A stretch of DNA of 64,000 nt from Kibdelosporangium banguiense (GCF_017876405.1 NZ_JAGINW010000001.1:6089203-6153202), one strand, 5' to 3'. Numbered from the stretch's first letter, positions 22,465 to 31,775 are shown. Program-made: numbers and translations. Notes: generated by a model not told the origin, from the sequence alone.

Positions 22465-23112
22465 ATGACTGACAAGGGGATCATCGTCGGGGTCATCGAG
22501 GACCATCCGCTTTACCGCTCGGCACTGGCTCAGCTCCTCGAAGCCACACCGGGGATCACGCTCGACGCGCTCGCCGACTCCGTCACCCAGTTCGCGGCCC
22601 GCCGGACGCACGCCGACAGTGTCGTGATCCTGGATCTGCGGCTGCCGGGAGTACGGGATTCGGCCGCGGTGATGGAAGTAGTCGCCATGGGCCACAAGGT
22701 TCTGGTTGTCAGCGCGTACGCCGGCCCGAGTGAGGTGCTCGGCGCGATGGCCGCTGGCGCACGGGGTTTCCTGTCCAAGGACGTCGACGGTGACGAGATC
22801 CTGCGTGCTGTGCACCTGATCGGGGCGGGCGAGAGCTACGTCTCGCCGATGCTGGCCTCCTTCATGCTCAACGCGGCGCGCCAGGCCGGGCCGATGATCG
22901 AGCTGTCCGGCCGGGAACGGGAAGTGCTGTCGCTGGTCGCCTCCGGCGAGCGCGACCAGGACATCGCCGCCCAGCTCGCGATCAGCATCCGCACTGTCCG
23001 GTCCTATTTGGACCGGATCCGGGACAAGACCGGCCAGCGGCGGCGCTCCGAGCTGACCCGGTACGCCATCGAGAAGGGCGTCCTGGCCATCCCCGCCCGG
23101 CAGTCCGCCTAG
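22465..23112 (+). CDS. LuxR/NarL-type response regulator
   Basis: Response regulator of 215 aa with receiver motifs IEDHP, VILDLRLPG (phospho-Asp) and LSKD, and a LuxR-type helix-turn-helix (LSGREREVLSLVASGERDQDIA). The unusual CGGGGAGGAG ribosome site lies 4 nt before the ATG at 22465; a GTG codon directly precedes it. It is expected to be the partner of the double-module kinase upstream. The sugar ABC operon starts 149 bp downstream. Confidence 0.94.
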   Translation: MTDKGIIVGVIEDHPLYRSALAQLLEATPGITLDALADSVTQFAARRTHADSVVILDLRLPGVRDSAAVMEVVAMGHKVLVVSAYAGPSEVLGAMAAGARGFLSKDVDGDEILRAVHLIGAGESYVSPMLASFMLNAARQAGPMIELSGREREVLSLVASGERDQDIAAQLAISIRTVRSYLDRIRDKTGQRRRSELTRYAIEKGVLAIPARQSA

Positions 23113-23134
23113 TCCATGACTGTCAGTTACTCCT

Positions 23135-23156
23135 GATACATCCGATGTATCGATAC
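23135..23156. promoter_or_regulatory. Overlapping palindromes upstream of the ABC operon (candidate operator)
   Basis: GATACATCCGATGTATC (23135-23151) is a perfect 7-bp inverted repeat around CCG, and it overlaps the perfect palindrome GTATCGATAC (23147-23156). The site is AT-rich compared with its surroundings and lies about 20 bp upstream of a TTGACA box, which fits a repressor or activator site for the sugar importer. Confidence 0.6.
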
Positions 23157-23176
23157 TGTAATCCTTTGCAGAAGGC

Positions 23177-23206
23177 TTGACACCTGGTCAGTCATCCGAT
23201 GAAAAT
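23177..23206 (+). promoter_or_regulatory. Candidate promoter of the sugar ABC operon
   Basis: A consensus TTGACA at 23177-23182 is followed after 17 bp by the weak -10-like TGAAAAT at 23200-23206. It precedes the binding-protein start (23262) by about 50 bp, where GGGAGG serves as ribosome site. Confidence 0.45.
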
Positions 23207-23261
23207 CCGGCCTGCGTAGTGACCGCTGTGATGGCGGTCACCGACAGGGAGGTCGGCTGCG

Positions 23262-24548
23262 ATGAGAAGGCTTGGGGTGCTGGGCGCGGCGGTCATCGTG
23301 ACCGTCGGACTGACCGCGTGCTCGGTCAAACAGGACACGGGCGGTGCCGGCGACGGCACGCCGAAGGAGATCAACTTCCTCACGTTCGAGACGCCGAACC
23401 TGCCGCCGGCCTACTGGGACGCGGCGATCAAGCGGGTCACCGACAAGTACCCGGACATCAAGGTCAACAAGCAGGTCGCGCCGACCACCCAGGGCCGCAC
23501 GGCCTACGCCAAGCAGCTGCTGCAGTCCGGCCAGTTCCCGGACGTGATGATCGCGGTCGACCCGGCCGGGTTCGCCGAGGCGGGCAACCTCTACGACTGG
23601 AAACCCGGGGAGCTGGGCGACTTCCAGTTCCCGGACGCCAACCCGATCAAGGGCGGGCACCACCAGCTGCCGGCCAACACCCAGACCATCCCGCCGATCT
23701 ACTACAACAAGAAGATGTTCGCCGACGCGGGCATCACCGCCACCCCGAAGACGTGGGCCGAACTGGTCCAGGCCAGTGAGAAACTCAAGGCCAAAGGGCT
23801 GCAGCCGTTCGTGATCGGCGGTGGCAAGGACGGCTTCCCGGCCGCGATGATCATGACCGGTGTGGTCAGCGTCGACGTCTACGGCAAGACCCCGGACTGG
23901 CTGACCCAGCGCCGGGCCGGCAAGGTCAAGTTCGCCGACTCGGACTTCCAGGCCGCGGTGGCCAAGTTCGCGGACCTGTCGGCCAAGGGGTTGCTGGACA
24001 AGGACAGCGTGTCGCGGGACTACGCCGCCACCGAGCAGGCCTTCCTGGACGGCAAGGGCGCGATGTACCCGATGGGCAACTGGTTCGCCGCCAACGCCGA
24101 CACCAAGAAGCACGACTTCGAGATCGGCGTGTTCAACTTCCCCAGCGACAGCGGGAAACTCGTGGTCCCGGCGTACACCGGCGGCGGGATGAGCGTCAAC
24201 GCCAAGTCCAAGAACCTGGACGCCGCCAAACGCTTCGCGATCGCGTTCCAGACCGACAAGGGCCAGATCGACGCCTCGGTCAAGGCCGACGGCCTGGTCC
24301 CGGCGATCAAGGGCTACCAGATGCCCTCCGACATCGGCCCGGTCCTCAAGGCCGGTTACGAGCTCTACAAGGAAGCCGTCGACAAGAAGGCCGTGGTCAA
24401 CTCGTTCGGCTGGGAGACGGCGGACGACGGATTCCTGCCCGGATTCAAGGAGAAGTTCTACGCCGTGGCCCAGGACCTGGTGACCGGCCGCAAGTCAGCG
24501 GCGGACGCGTGCGCCTACCTGGACACCGAATGGGAAAAGGCGGGATGA
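23262..24548 (+). CDS. Sugar ABC transporter substrate-binding lipoprotein
   Basis: Extracellular family 1 solute-binding protein of 428 aa. The signal peptide ends in the lipobox LTAC, so Cys20 is the lipidated residue and the protein is tethered to the outer face of the membrane. The fold signatures fit carbohydrate binders (YYNKKMFADAGITATPKTW, then GKGAMYPMGNW). The sugar cannot be read from sequence. First gene of a three-gene operon with ATGA overlaps to both permeases. No glycosidase is directly linked, but a GH38 mannosidase lies 4 kb downstream. Confidence 0.94.
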   Translation: MRRLGVLGAAVIVTVGLTACSVKQDTGGAGDGTPKEINFLTFETPNLPPAYWDAAIKRVTDKYPDIKVNKQVAPTTQGRTAYAKQLLQSGQFPDVMIAVDPAGFAEAGNLYDWKPGELGDFQFPDANPIKGGHHQLPANTQTIPPIYYNKKMFADAGITATPKTWAELVQASEKLKAKGLQPFVIGGGKDGFPAAMIMTGVVSVDVYGKTPDWLTQRRAGKVKFADSDFQAAVAKFADLSAKGLLDKDSVSRDYAATEQAFLDGKGAMYPMGNWFAANADTKKHDFEIGVFNFPSDSGKLVVPAYTGGGMSVNAKSKNLDAAKRFAIAFQTDKGQIDASVKADGLVPAIKGYQMPSDIGPVLKAGYELYKEAVDKKAVVNSFGWETADDGFLPGFKEKFYAVAQDLVTGRKSAADACAYLDTEWEKAG

Positions 24549-25498
24549 CCGCCACCGAGGTCGCCGCGCCGCCGGAGAGTCCACGCAGGGGTGGCGGCGT
24601 GGCGACCGCGGTCCGCCGCCGGCCGGTCTGGCCGCGGATATGGCACTTCGTGTCGTTCGCGGCGCCCGGAGTGCTGGTGTACCTGTGTTTTGTCCTGGCG
24701 CCGATCGGGATCAGCTTCTACTACAGCCTGACCAACTACAACCCGTTCAACCCGCCGACCACGTTCGTGGGGTTGCGCAACTTCGGGTTGCTGTTCGAAG
24801 ACGAGGAGTTCCTGACAGCACTGGAGGTCACGTCGATCCTGACGCTGATCGTGGTGATCGTCCCGAACGTGCTCGGCCTCGCAGTGGCTTTGCTGCTGGA
24901 CAAACGCGGCTGGCTGTACAACGCGCTGCGCAGTGTCTTCTTCACTCCGGTGATCCTGAGTTCGGTGGTCGTCAGCATCATCTGGTCGCGGCTGCTGGAC
25001 AGTGAAGGCCCGGTCAACCAGCTGCTGCGGGCCCTCGGGGTGCGTAACCCGCCCGGCTGGCTGTCGGATCCGGATATCGCGTTGTACTCGCTGGCCTCGA
25101 TCGTGTGCTGGCAGATGCTCGGGTTCTGTGTCGTGGTCTACTTGGCCGGGCTGCAGGGCGTGCCGCAGGAACTGCTTGAGGCCGCGGCGATCGACGGCGC
25201 CGGGCCGGTCCGGCGGTTCCGGGCGGTGACGTGGCCGCTGCTGGCGCCCGCGTTGACGATCAACACGGTGGTGCTGCTGATCTCCGCGTTCAAGACGTAC
25301 GACTTCGTCAAGGTGATCACCAACGGCGGGCCGGGCACCGGGGCCACCGCGACCATCGCTTTCAACGTGCTGGCAACGGGTTTCGACGCCAACCACGTCG
25401 GATACGCCTCCGCGATGGCGATCGTGATGCTGCTGATCGTCGCCGTGGTCACCGCGATCGTGCTCCGGCTGCTGCAACGGCGTGAGGTGGATCTATGA
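24545..25498 (+). CDS. Sugar ABC transporter permease (MalF-like)
   Basis: Inner-membrane permease of 317 aa with six helices after a basic cytoplasmic N-terminus. The EAA loop for ATPase docking is present as ELLEAAAIDGAGPVRRFRAV. The ATG at 24545 overlaps the binding-protein stop, which decides the start; a longer frame upstream would read through the previous gene. Pairs with the next permease to form the heterodimeric channel of a CUT1-type importer. Confidence 0.94.
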   Translation: MTATEVAAPPESPRRGGGVATAVRRRPVWPRIWHFVSFAAPGVLVYLCFVLAPIGISFYYSLTNYNPFNPPTTFVGLRNFGLLFEDEEFLTALEVTSILTLIVVIVPNVLGLAVALLLDKRGWLYNALRSVFFTPVILSSVVVSIIWSRLLDSEGPVNQLLRALGVRNPPGWLSDPDIALYSLASIVCWQMLGFCVVVYLAGLQGVPQELLEAAAIDGAGPVRRFRAVTWPLLAPALTINTVVLLISAFKTYDFVKVITNGGPGTGATATIAFNVLATGFDANHVGYASAMAIVMLLIVAVVTAIVLRLLQRREVDL

Positions 25499-26304
25499 CA
25501 CGGCCGTTCGTGGCGGTCTTCGTCAGCGCGGTGTTCTTCGTGCCGCTGTACCTCGTGCTGGCCAACGTCTTCAAGCGCGGCGACCTGATCTCTTCGCAGC
25601 CCGCGGCGTTGCCGTTGCCGCCCACTCTGGACAACATCGAAGCGGTGATCACTCGCCCGGATCAGCTGTTCTGGGTGAGTCTTACCAACAGCATCGTGGT
25701 GACGGCACTGTCCGTGGCCGTGCTGACCGTGCTGAGCGCGATGCTCGGGCACTACCTGGCCCGGTCCAGGCAACGCTGGACCCGGGTGCTGACACTGGTG
25801 TTGCTGTCGGGCCTGATGATCCCGCCGCAGGTGATCCTGATCCCGATCTCCGACGTGCTCAACATCGCGAATCTGATGACCACACTGCAGGGCCTGATCC
25901 TGTTCAACGTCGGCTACTACGTGCCGTTCGGCGTGTTCGTCTTCGCCGGGTTCATCCGCAGCGTGCCGCTGGAGCTGGAGGAGGCCGCGATCCTCGACGG
26001 CGCCAAGCGCGGCCAGGTCTTCTGGCGGATCGTGTTCCCGCTGCTGCGGCCGGCCACCGCGAGCGTGATGATCTTTCTGGGCGTCTGGATCTGGAACGAC
26101 TTCATCGACCCGTTGATCATCCTCGGCCCGAGCCAGGGCACCACGGTCACCACCGGCATCTACCGCTCGATCGGCCAGTACCAGGCCGACTTCGGCAGCG
26201 TGTTCGCGCTGATGTTCCTGGCCACCCTGCCGGTCCTGATTTTCTACCTCTTCCTGCAGAAACACTTCGTCAAGGGATTGACCGGCGGCGCCACGAAGGG
26301 TTAA
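25495..26304 (+). CDS. Sugar ABC transporter permease (MalG-like)
   Basis: Second permease of the CUT1 importer, 269 aa with six helices. The EAA motif reads ELEEAAILDGAKRGQVFWRI. Starts by ATGA overlap with the first permease. No ATP-binding subunit follows; as in many actinomycetes a shared MsiK-type ATPase encoded elsewhere probably energises it. The initial external loop is short and the first helix starts almost at the N-terminus. Confidence 0.94.
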   Translation: MTRPFVAVFVSAVFFVPLYLVLANVFKRGDLISSQPAALPLPPTLDNIEAVITRPDQLFWVSLTNSIVVTALSVAVLTVLSAMLGHYLARSRQRWTRVLTLVLLSGLMIPPQVILIPISDVLNIANLMTTLQGLILFNVGYYVPFGVFVFAGFIRSVPLELEEAAILDGAKRGQVFWRIVFPLLRPATASVMIFLGVWIWNDFIDPLIILGPSQGTTVTTGIYRSIGQYQADFGSVFALMFLATLPVLIFYLFLQKHFVKGLTGGATKG

Positions 26305-26339
26305 GGGAGTTATTTGGGCGGTTCGTGCGTTGAGCGGGT

Positions 26340-26741
26340 ATGCCCATCCTGATGCTGCTGTTGCTGGGGACCGCGATCGAGATCACTGTGCTGGTGCTGA
26401 TCGGCAACGTGATCGGCCTGCTGCCGACGCTGGCGTTGGTGGTCTTGGCGACTGTGCTCGGAGTCGTGCTGCTGCGCCGGGAGGGCATGAAGGCGGTGAC
26501 GGCGTTCCAGTCCAAGATCCGCTCAGGTCAGCCGCCGCAGGCCGAGATGCTCGACGGCGTGCTGATCGCGGTGGCCGGCGTGCTCGTCGTGCTGCCCGGC
26601 TTCGTCAGTGACCTGCTCGCCATCGCGCTGTTGTTCCCGCCCACAAGGGCAGTGATCCGCAAGAGCGTCTTGAAACGGGCCGAGGCGCGTGCTAATCAGC
26701 ATCGGCAAGGTCAGATCTTCATCGTCGACGCCCAGCAGTGA
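26340..26741 (+). CDS. fxsA: FxsA-family membrane protein
   Basis: Small 133-aa membrane protein with three to four hydrophobic helices and the FxsA pattern: GTAIEITVLVLIGNVIGLLPTL, then a cytoplasmic loop QSKIRSGQPPQAEMLDG and a helix ending in LPGFVSDLLAIALLFPPTR. E. coli FxsA relieves F-plasmid exclusion of phage T7; the cellular role in actinomycetes is unknown. The gene starts 35 bp after the permease stop and ends right before the DUF3616 gene. Confidence 0.9.
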   Translation: MPILMLLLLGTAIEITVLVLIGNVIGLLPTLALVVLATVLGVVLLRREGMKAVTAFQSKIRSGQPPQAEMLDGVLIAVAGVLVVLPGFVSDLLAIALLFPPTRAVIRKSVLKRAEARANQHRQGQIFIVDAQQ

Positions 26742-26764
26742 CGTCGCAGGAAAATGGGGGGCGG

Positions 26765-27799
26765 ATGACGATCAATCGTCAGGTACGGCTGCGCTTCGAG
26801 AGCGGTGCGGTGGAGTCGTTGACGCACGTCAACCTCTCGGCGGTGCGCAGCGACGGGCGTTACCTGTGGATCGCGGGTGACGAGACGGCGACGATCGAGC
26901 GGCTGACTGCCGACGAGATCGGGCGTCCGGCCGAGTACGCCGAGCACGTCACGTTCCCGTTACCCGACGTGATCAAGCTGCCGGGTGCCGCGGACGAGGA
27001 AGTCGACGTCGAAGGCCTCACCCGGGTGGGGCCGTACCTGTGGGCGGTCGGTTCGCACAGCAGCAAGCGCAAGAAGCTCAAGAAGGAACACTCCGACGCC
27101 AAGGCCGCCAAGCGTTTGGCGAGCGTGAGCGCCGAGCCGTCACGCCGGGTGCTCGCCCGGCTGGCGATCGAGGACGACCAGCCGGTGGCCAAGACCAGCG
27201 ACGGGTACCACAGTGCCGCCCTGGGCAAGCCCGGCCTGATCGACTACCTCGAGGACGACGATCACCTGGCGCCGTTCCTGGCGATCCCCGGCAAGGACAA
27301 CGGCCTGGACATCGAAGGCATCGCGGCCTGTGGCCAGCCGGGGGAGGAGAGCCTCTTCCTGGGTTTGCGTGGCCCGGTGCTGCGCGGCTGGGCGGTCGTC
27401 CTGCAGCTCGCACCCCGGGCCGACGGCGACGAGCTGAAGCTGGAGAGGATCAACGGCGAGCGTTACGTCAAGCACTTCCTGGACATCGACGGCCTCGGCA
27501 TTCGTGACCTCTGTGTGGACGGCGACGACCTGCTGATCCTGGCAGGCCCGTCGATGGACTTGGACGGCCCTGTCCGCGTCTACCGTTGGCGCGGCGCCGC
27601 AGACCTGCAGGCTGCCGACGTGGTCCACCGCGACGAACTCGTCCGCGAGATCGATCTGCCCTTCGGTGAGGGTGACGACCACGCCGAAGGCATCGCCCTG
27701 TTGCCGGACAACGAACTCCTGGTGGTCTACGACTCCCCGGCCGAGGCCCGGCTGATCGAGCCCGGCGTCGTCCTCGCGGACGTGGTCAGCCTGCCTTAG
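26765..27799 (+). CDS. DUF3616-type beta-propeller-like protein
   Basis: Protein of 344 aa (from the ATG at 26765) that matches the DUF3616 family by its repeated pattern of strands and phrases such as YLWIAGDE, DVEGLTRVGPYLWAVGSHS, LDIEGIAACG and GDDHAEGIALLPDNELLVVYD. It has no signal peptide. The function is unknown. GGGGGGCGG before 26765 supports this start; a GTG at 26738 that overlaps the fxsA stop would add nine residues without a ribosome site. Confidence 0.85.
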   Translation: MTINRQVRLRFESGAVESLTHVNLSAVRSDGRYLWIAGDETATIERLTADEIGRPAEYAEHVTFPLPDVIKLPGAADEEVDVEGLTRVGPYLWAVGSHSSKRKKLKKEHSDAKAAKRLASVSAEPSRRVLARLAIEDDQPVAKTSDGYHSAALGKPGLIDYLEDDDHLAPFLAIPGKDNGLDIEGIAACGQPGEESLFLGLRGPVLRGWAVVLQLAPRADGDELKLERINGERYVKHFLDIDGLGIRDLCVDGDDLLILAGPSMDLDGPVRVYRWRGAADLQAADVVHRDELVREIDLPFGEGDDHAEGIALLPDNELLVVYDSPAEARLIEPGVVLADVVSLP

Positions 27800-27800
27800 G

Positions 27801-28271
27801 TCACCAGAAAGGGCGCAGGGCGGGCAAAGTGGGCCCGGCCATCGTGCGTACGAGCTTGGTCAGTTCGGTGCGCAGGACGTCGAAGTCCACGTGCTCGCCC
27901 AGTTCCGCCTCCAGGCCGCGCAGGATCCCGCCGGCGACTGTGAGGTGCTCGAAAGCCTTGTCGGTCAAGACGACCAGCTTGCGTCGGCCGCCGTCCGGGT
28001 GCGGGCGGCGGGCGACGTAACCCTTGCGTTCGAGCTCGTCGACGATCTGGCCCGCGGCCTGTTTGGTCACGCCCAGATGCCCGGCCAGCTCGGTGCTCGT
28101 CGCGCCTTCCGCGCGCAGTGCCTGGAAGACCATGCCGTGGATGGGACGCAGGTCGGAGTAGCCCGCGGCGTCGACCCGGGTGACGAATTCGCGCAGCATG
28201 AGCTGGAATCCCAGGCCGAGCAGGAAAGTCAGCTCCGTGCGCGCCAGCGGATCATCGGTCATGGAAACCAT
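27801..28271 (-). CDS. MarR-family transcriptional regulator
   Basis: MarR regulator of 156 aa. The winged helix is at about residues 55-110 (STELAGHLGVTKQAAGQIVDELERKGYV), with the wing RRPHPDGGRRKLVVLT. Two in-frame ATGs (28271, 28262) could serve as start; neither has a clear ribosome site, so a leaderless transcript is possible. It is divergent from the cupin gene, and a large dyad at 28283-28328 lies between them. Its 3' end is 1 bp from the DUF3616 stop in convergent orientation. Confidence 0.93.
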   Translation of the reverse strand: MVSMTDDPLARTELTFLLGLGFQLMLREFVTRVDAAGYSDLRPIHGMVFQALRAEGATSTELAGHLGVTKQAAGQIVDELERKGYVARRPHPDGGRRKLVVLTDKAFEHLTVAGGILRGLEAELGEHVDFDVLRTELTKLVRTMAGPTLPALRPFW

Positions 28272-28282
28272 CTTGACATATC

Positions 28283-28328
28283 TGAGTCAACAAGCTTTAC
28301 TCGTACCTAAGTAAAGCTGCTTGACTCA
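28283..28328. promoter_or_regulatory. Long dyad operator between marR and cupin genes
   Basis: The arms TGAGTCAACAAGCTTTACT (28283-28301) and AGTAAAGCTGCTTGACTCA (28310-28328) are inverted repeats matching at 17 of 19 positions around an 8-nt spacer. A further TTGAC half-site lies at 28273-28277. The dyad starts 12 bp from the MarR start and ends 15 bp from the cupin start, so binding would cover both promoters. Confidence 0.8.
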
Positions 28329-28342
28329 AGGGGGTCACCGAA

Positions 28343-28711
28343 GTGATATTCGTGAAGACAGCGCGCCGCACCGAGACGCCGAACGCCCAGCTCGACAGCC
28401 TGGCCACGCCAAGCCTGGGCAGCAAGGAGCTCAGCACGTGGCGGGTGACGATGCAGCCCGGCGCCCAGGGCCCGGTGCACATCATCGACCGCGAGCAGGT
28501 CTGGATGCCGTTGAGCGGCTCTCTGGAGTTCATTGTGGACGGTGAAGGCACCGTGGCCGGTCCCGGCCAGGCCGTGATCCTGCCGGCCGGTGTGGTGCGG
28601 CAGGTCAAGGTGGCCGACGGCCCGGCCGAAGCGATGGTGTGCATGGCCGTCGGCGGGCACGCCCTGGCGCCCGGCAACGACGAACGGCACCCGCTTCCCT
28701 GGGCCGAATGA
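28343..28711 (+). CDS. Cupin-domain protein under MarR control
   Basis: Small single-domain cupin of 122 aa (conserved beta barrel, with GPVHIIDREQVWMPLSGSLEF as motif 1 and GPGQAVILPAGVVRQV as motif 2). Motif 1 has His but lacks the usual second His, so metal binding is uncertain. Such mini-cupins act as sensors, quercetinase-like enzymes or sugar-binding proteins. GTG at 28343 has GGGG 8 nt upstream. As the only gene downstream of the large dyad it is probably the direct target of the MarR protein. Confidence 0.88.
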   Translation: MIFVKTARRTETPNAQLDSLATPSLGSKELSTWRVTMQPGAQGPVHIIDREQVWMPLSGSLEFIVDGEGTVAGPGQAVILPAGVVRQVKVADGPAEAMVCMAVGGHALAPGNDERHPLPWAE

Positions 28712-28763
28712 GAGGGCTCTCTGGTATACCCGTCGGCGGGTCACATAACCGCTGGAGGGAACC

Positions 28764-31700
28764 GTGCACGACGACAGGCGGCTGGTCGAGGACCGGTTGG
28801 CTCGGATGCTCACCACCAGGATCGCGCCGGCGAAGTATGCCGGGTCGGTCCCGTTGGACATCGAGGTCTGGCATGTGCCGGACGAACCGGTGCCGGTGAG
28901 TGAGGCTCTGGCTGCGGACTATCAGCCGGTGACGGTCGGCCAGCGGTGGGGAGCGCCCTGGTCGACCAGTTGGTTCCGGGTCACCGGAACGGTTCCTGAG
29001 CAGTGGCGCGGTCATCGGGTCGAGGCCGTGATCGATCTCGGCTTCACCCGGGCCCAGTCGGGATTCCAGGCCGAGGCGCTGGCCTACGACCTGACGGGCA
29101 AGCCGATCAAGGGCATCGCGCCACGCAACAACCACGTCCCGATCACCGCCGAGGAAGTCGGGCTGCTGCTGGAAGCGGCCGCGAACCCGGATGTGCTCGG
29201 CGGCGGCATGCAGCCGACTCCGATGGGGGACAAGGCAACCGCGGGCAAGGAGCCGCTGTATGTGCTCGCGGGCGCGGACGTCAGACTGCTCGACGAAGAA
29301 GTCTGGCATCTGGAACTGGACATGGAAGTGCTCAGCCAGCTGATGGCCGAACTGTCCATTTCAGACCCGCGGCGGCACGAGATCCTGCGTGCGCTGGAGC
29401 GATCGATGGACGCGATCGATGTCGCGGATGTCTCCGGCACGGCCGAGGCCGCCCGGGCTGAGCTCGCCGGAGTTCTGTCCCGGCCGGCCCACGCCAGCGC
29501 GCACACGCTTTCGGCGGTCGGCCACGCGCACATCGATAGCGCGTGGCTCTGGCCGCAGCGGGAGACCATCCGCAAGACCGCGCGGACCTTTGCCACCGTT
29601 ACCGCGCTGGCCAAGGAATATCCGGAGTTCATCTTCGCGTGCTCGCAGGCCCAGCAGTACGCGTGGGTGAAGCAGCACCAGCCGGTGATCTTCGAACGGA
29701 TCGCGGCGAACGTGAAGTCCGGTCAGTGGGCCCCGGTCGGCGGCATGTGGGTGGAGTCGGACGCGAACCTGCCCGGCGGCGAGGCGCTGGCCCGGCAGCT
29801 CATCCACGGCAAGCGGTTCTTCCTCGACGAGTTCGACTACGAGTGCGAGGAGGTCTGGCTGCCCGACTCCTTCGGCTACACCGCGGCCTTCCCGCAGCTG
29901 GCCCGGCTGGCTGGGGCGAAGTGGTTCCTGACGCAGAAGATGTCGTGGAACCAGACGAACAAGATGCCGCATCACACCTTCTGGTGGGAGGGCATCGACG
30001 GCACACGCGTCTTCACGCACCTGCCGCCGGTGGACACGTACAACTCGGAGTTCTCCGGCAGGGAAATGGCGTACGCAGTCGCCAACTACGCCGAGAAGGG
30101 CCGCGGCACGAAGTCGCTTGTGCCGTTCGGATACGGCGACGGTGGTGGCGGCCCCACGCGGGAAATGCTGGAGCGGGCCCGGCGCCTGAAGGACCTCGAA
30201 GGCACGGCCAAGGTCGTGATCGAGAAGCCGGGCGAGTTCTTCCGGGCCGCGCAGGAGGAGTACCCGGACGCGCCGGTGTGGTCCGGTGAGATGTACCTGG
30301 AGTTGCACCGGGCCACCTACACCACGCAGGCCCGGACCAAGGCGGGCAACCGGCGGAGCGAGCATCTGCTCAGGGAAGCCGAGCTGTGGGCGGCGACCGC
30401 GGCCGTGGCGGGCACGTTCGACTACCCGTACCAGGCCTTCGACCGGTTGTGGAAAGTCGTTCTGCTGCACCAGTTCCACGACATCCTGCCGGGCAGTTCG
30501 ATCGCCTGGGTGCACAAGGAGGCCGAGGCCACGTACGCTGCGGTCGCAGCCGAGCTCAACGCGATCACCGATGCCGCGATCGCCGCCCTCGCAGGCGAAG
30601 GACACCGCAAAGTCCTGTTCAACGCGAGCCCTCACCTCAACGGCGGAGTCATCGACGGGAACCTGACAGGAATCTCCGGACTCGGCGCCGCGTTCGTCTC
30701 CTGTATCGCGGCAGCGCCGGTCACCGTGACGGATCGGCTGCTGGACAACGGTTTTGTGCGGGTCGAGCTCGATGACAACGGACTGTTCTGCTCAGTGACC
30801 GACCTTGTCAACAACCGTGAAGTACTGTCCGGAGCGGGAAACCTGCTGCAACTGCACCCGGATCTGCCGAACTACTGGGATGCCTGGGACATCGACGCGC
30901 ACTACAAGCGCAAGCATGTCGACCTGACCGATGTGGACTCGATCAAGGTGGTCAGCGACGGCACCGAGGGCGACGGCGCGATCGAGATCGTCCGCTCCTT
31001 CGGCTCATCCCGGATCACTCAGGTGATTCGCGTGCGGGCCGGAACCTCGCGGATCGACATCCGCACGGAGATCGACTGGCACGAGTCGGAGAAGATCCTC
31101 AAGGCGGCCTTCCCCGTCGATGTGCATGCCGACCGGTCGGCTGCGGAGATCCAGTTCGGGCACGTCTACCGCTCGACGCACACCAACACCAGCTGGGATG
31201 CCGCCCGGTTCGAGATCTACGCCCACCGTTGGGTGCACGTCGCCGAGCAGGGGTACGGCGTGGCCGTGCTCAACGACTCGACCTACGGCCACGACATCAG
31301 CCGGACCACACGCGAAGACGGCGGGACGACGACCACGGTCCGGCTCAGTCTGGTGCGCGCGCCGCGGTGCCCGGATCCCGAAGCGGACCAAGGCAAGCAC
31401 GTGATGACCTACGCGCTGTTGCCGGGCGCGTCGATCTCGGACGCCGTTTCCGAAGGGTATGCGTTGAACCTGCCCGTGCGAACTGCGCAGGGCAGCGTGG
31501 TTCCCGAGCCACTGATCACAGTGGACACTGCGGCGATCGTGGTCGAGGCGGTCAAGCTGGCCGACGACCAGTCGGGCGATGTCGTGGTCCGGCTCTACGA
31601 GGCTTTGGGCGGACGTGCCAAGGCGATGCTGACGACCAGCTTCGCCTTGGCCGGTGCCGAGGTGACAGACCTGCTGGAAAGGCCGCTCGGCAGTGCCGAG

Positions 31701-31775
31701 GTGACCGGCGAGGGCATCCCGGTGTCGTTGCGGCCCTTCCAGATCCTCACTCTGCGGCTCAGGAGGGCTTCCTAG
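28764..31775 (+). CDS. GH38 alpha-mannosidase
   Basis: Cytoplasmic glycoside hydrolase of 1003 aa, the typical size of bacterial GH38 enzymes, releasing alpha-linked mannose with a Zn-dependent retaining mechanism. The Zn-binding GHAHIDSAWLWP (about residue 250) and the nucleophile Asp in VWLPDSFGY are intact. The C-terminal half holds the usual beta domains. No signal peptide is present. GTG at 28764 has GGAGGG 5 nt upstream. It may process mannosides taken up by the ABC importer 2.5 kb upstream; this is inference from function only. A secreted GH92 mannosidase is at 57189. Confidence 0.95.
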   Translation: MHDDRRLVEDRLARMLTTRIAPAKYAGSVPLDIEVWHVPDEPVPVSEALAADYQPVTVGQRWGAPWSTSWFRVTGTVPEQWRGHRVEAVIDLGFTRAQSGFQAEALAYDLTGKPIKGIAPRNNHVPITAEEVGLLLEAAANPDVLGGGMQPTPMGDKATAGKEPLYVLAGADVRLLDEEVWHLELDMEVLSQLMAELSISDPRRHEILRALERSMDAIDVADVSGTAEAARAELAGVLSRPAHASAHTLSAVGHAHIDSAWLWPQRETIRKTARTFATVTALAKEYPEFIFACSQAQQYAWVKQHQPVIFERIAANVKSGQWAPVGGMWVESDANLPGGEALARQLIHGKRFFLDEFDYECEEVWLPDSFGYTAAFPQLARLAGAKWFLTQKMSWNQTNKMPHHTFWWEGIDGTRVFTHLPPVDTYNSEFSGREMAYAVANYAEKGRGTKSLVPFGYGDGGGGPTREMLERARRLKDLEGTAKVVIEKPGEFFRAAQEEYPDAPVWSGEMYLELHRATYTTQARTKAGNRRSEHLLREAELWAATAAVAGTFDYPYQAFDRLWKVVLLHQFHDILPGSSIAWVHKEAEATYAAVAAELNAITDAAIAALAGEGHRKVLFNASPHLNGGVIDGNLTGISGLGAAFVSCIAAAPVTVTDRLLDNGFVRVELDDNGLFCSVTDLVNNREVLSGAGNLLQLHPDLPNYWDAWDIDAHYKRKHVDLTDVDSIKVVSDGTEGDGAIEIVRSFGSSRITQVIRVRAGTSRIDIRTEIDWHESEKILKAAFPVDVHADRSAAEIQFGHVYRSTHTNTSWDAARFEIYAHRWVHVAEQGYGVAVLNDSTYGHDISRTTREDGGTTTTVRLSLVRAPRCPDPEADQGKHVMTYALLPGASISDAVSEGYALNLPVRTAQGSVVPEPLITVDTAAIVVEAVKLADDQSGDVVVRLYEALGGRAKAMLTTSFALAGAEVTDLLERPLGSAEVTGEGIPVSLRPFQILTLRLRRAS

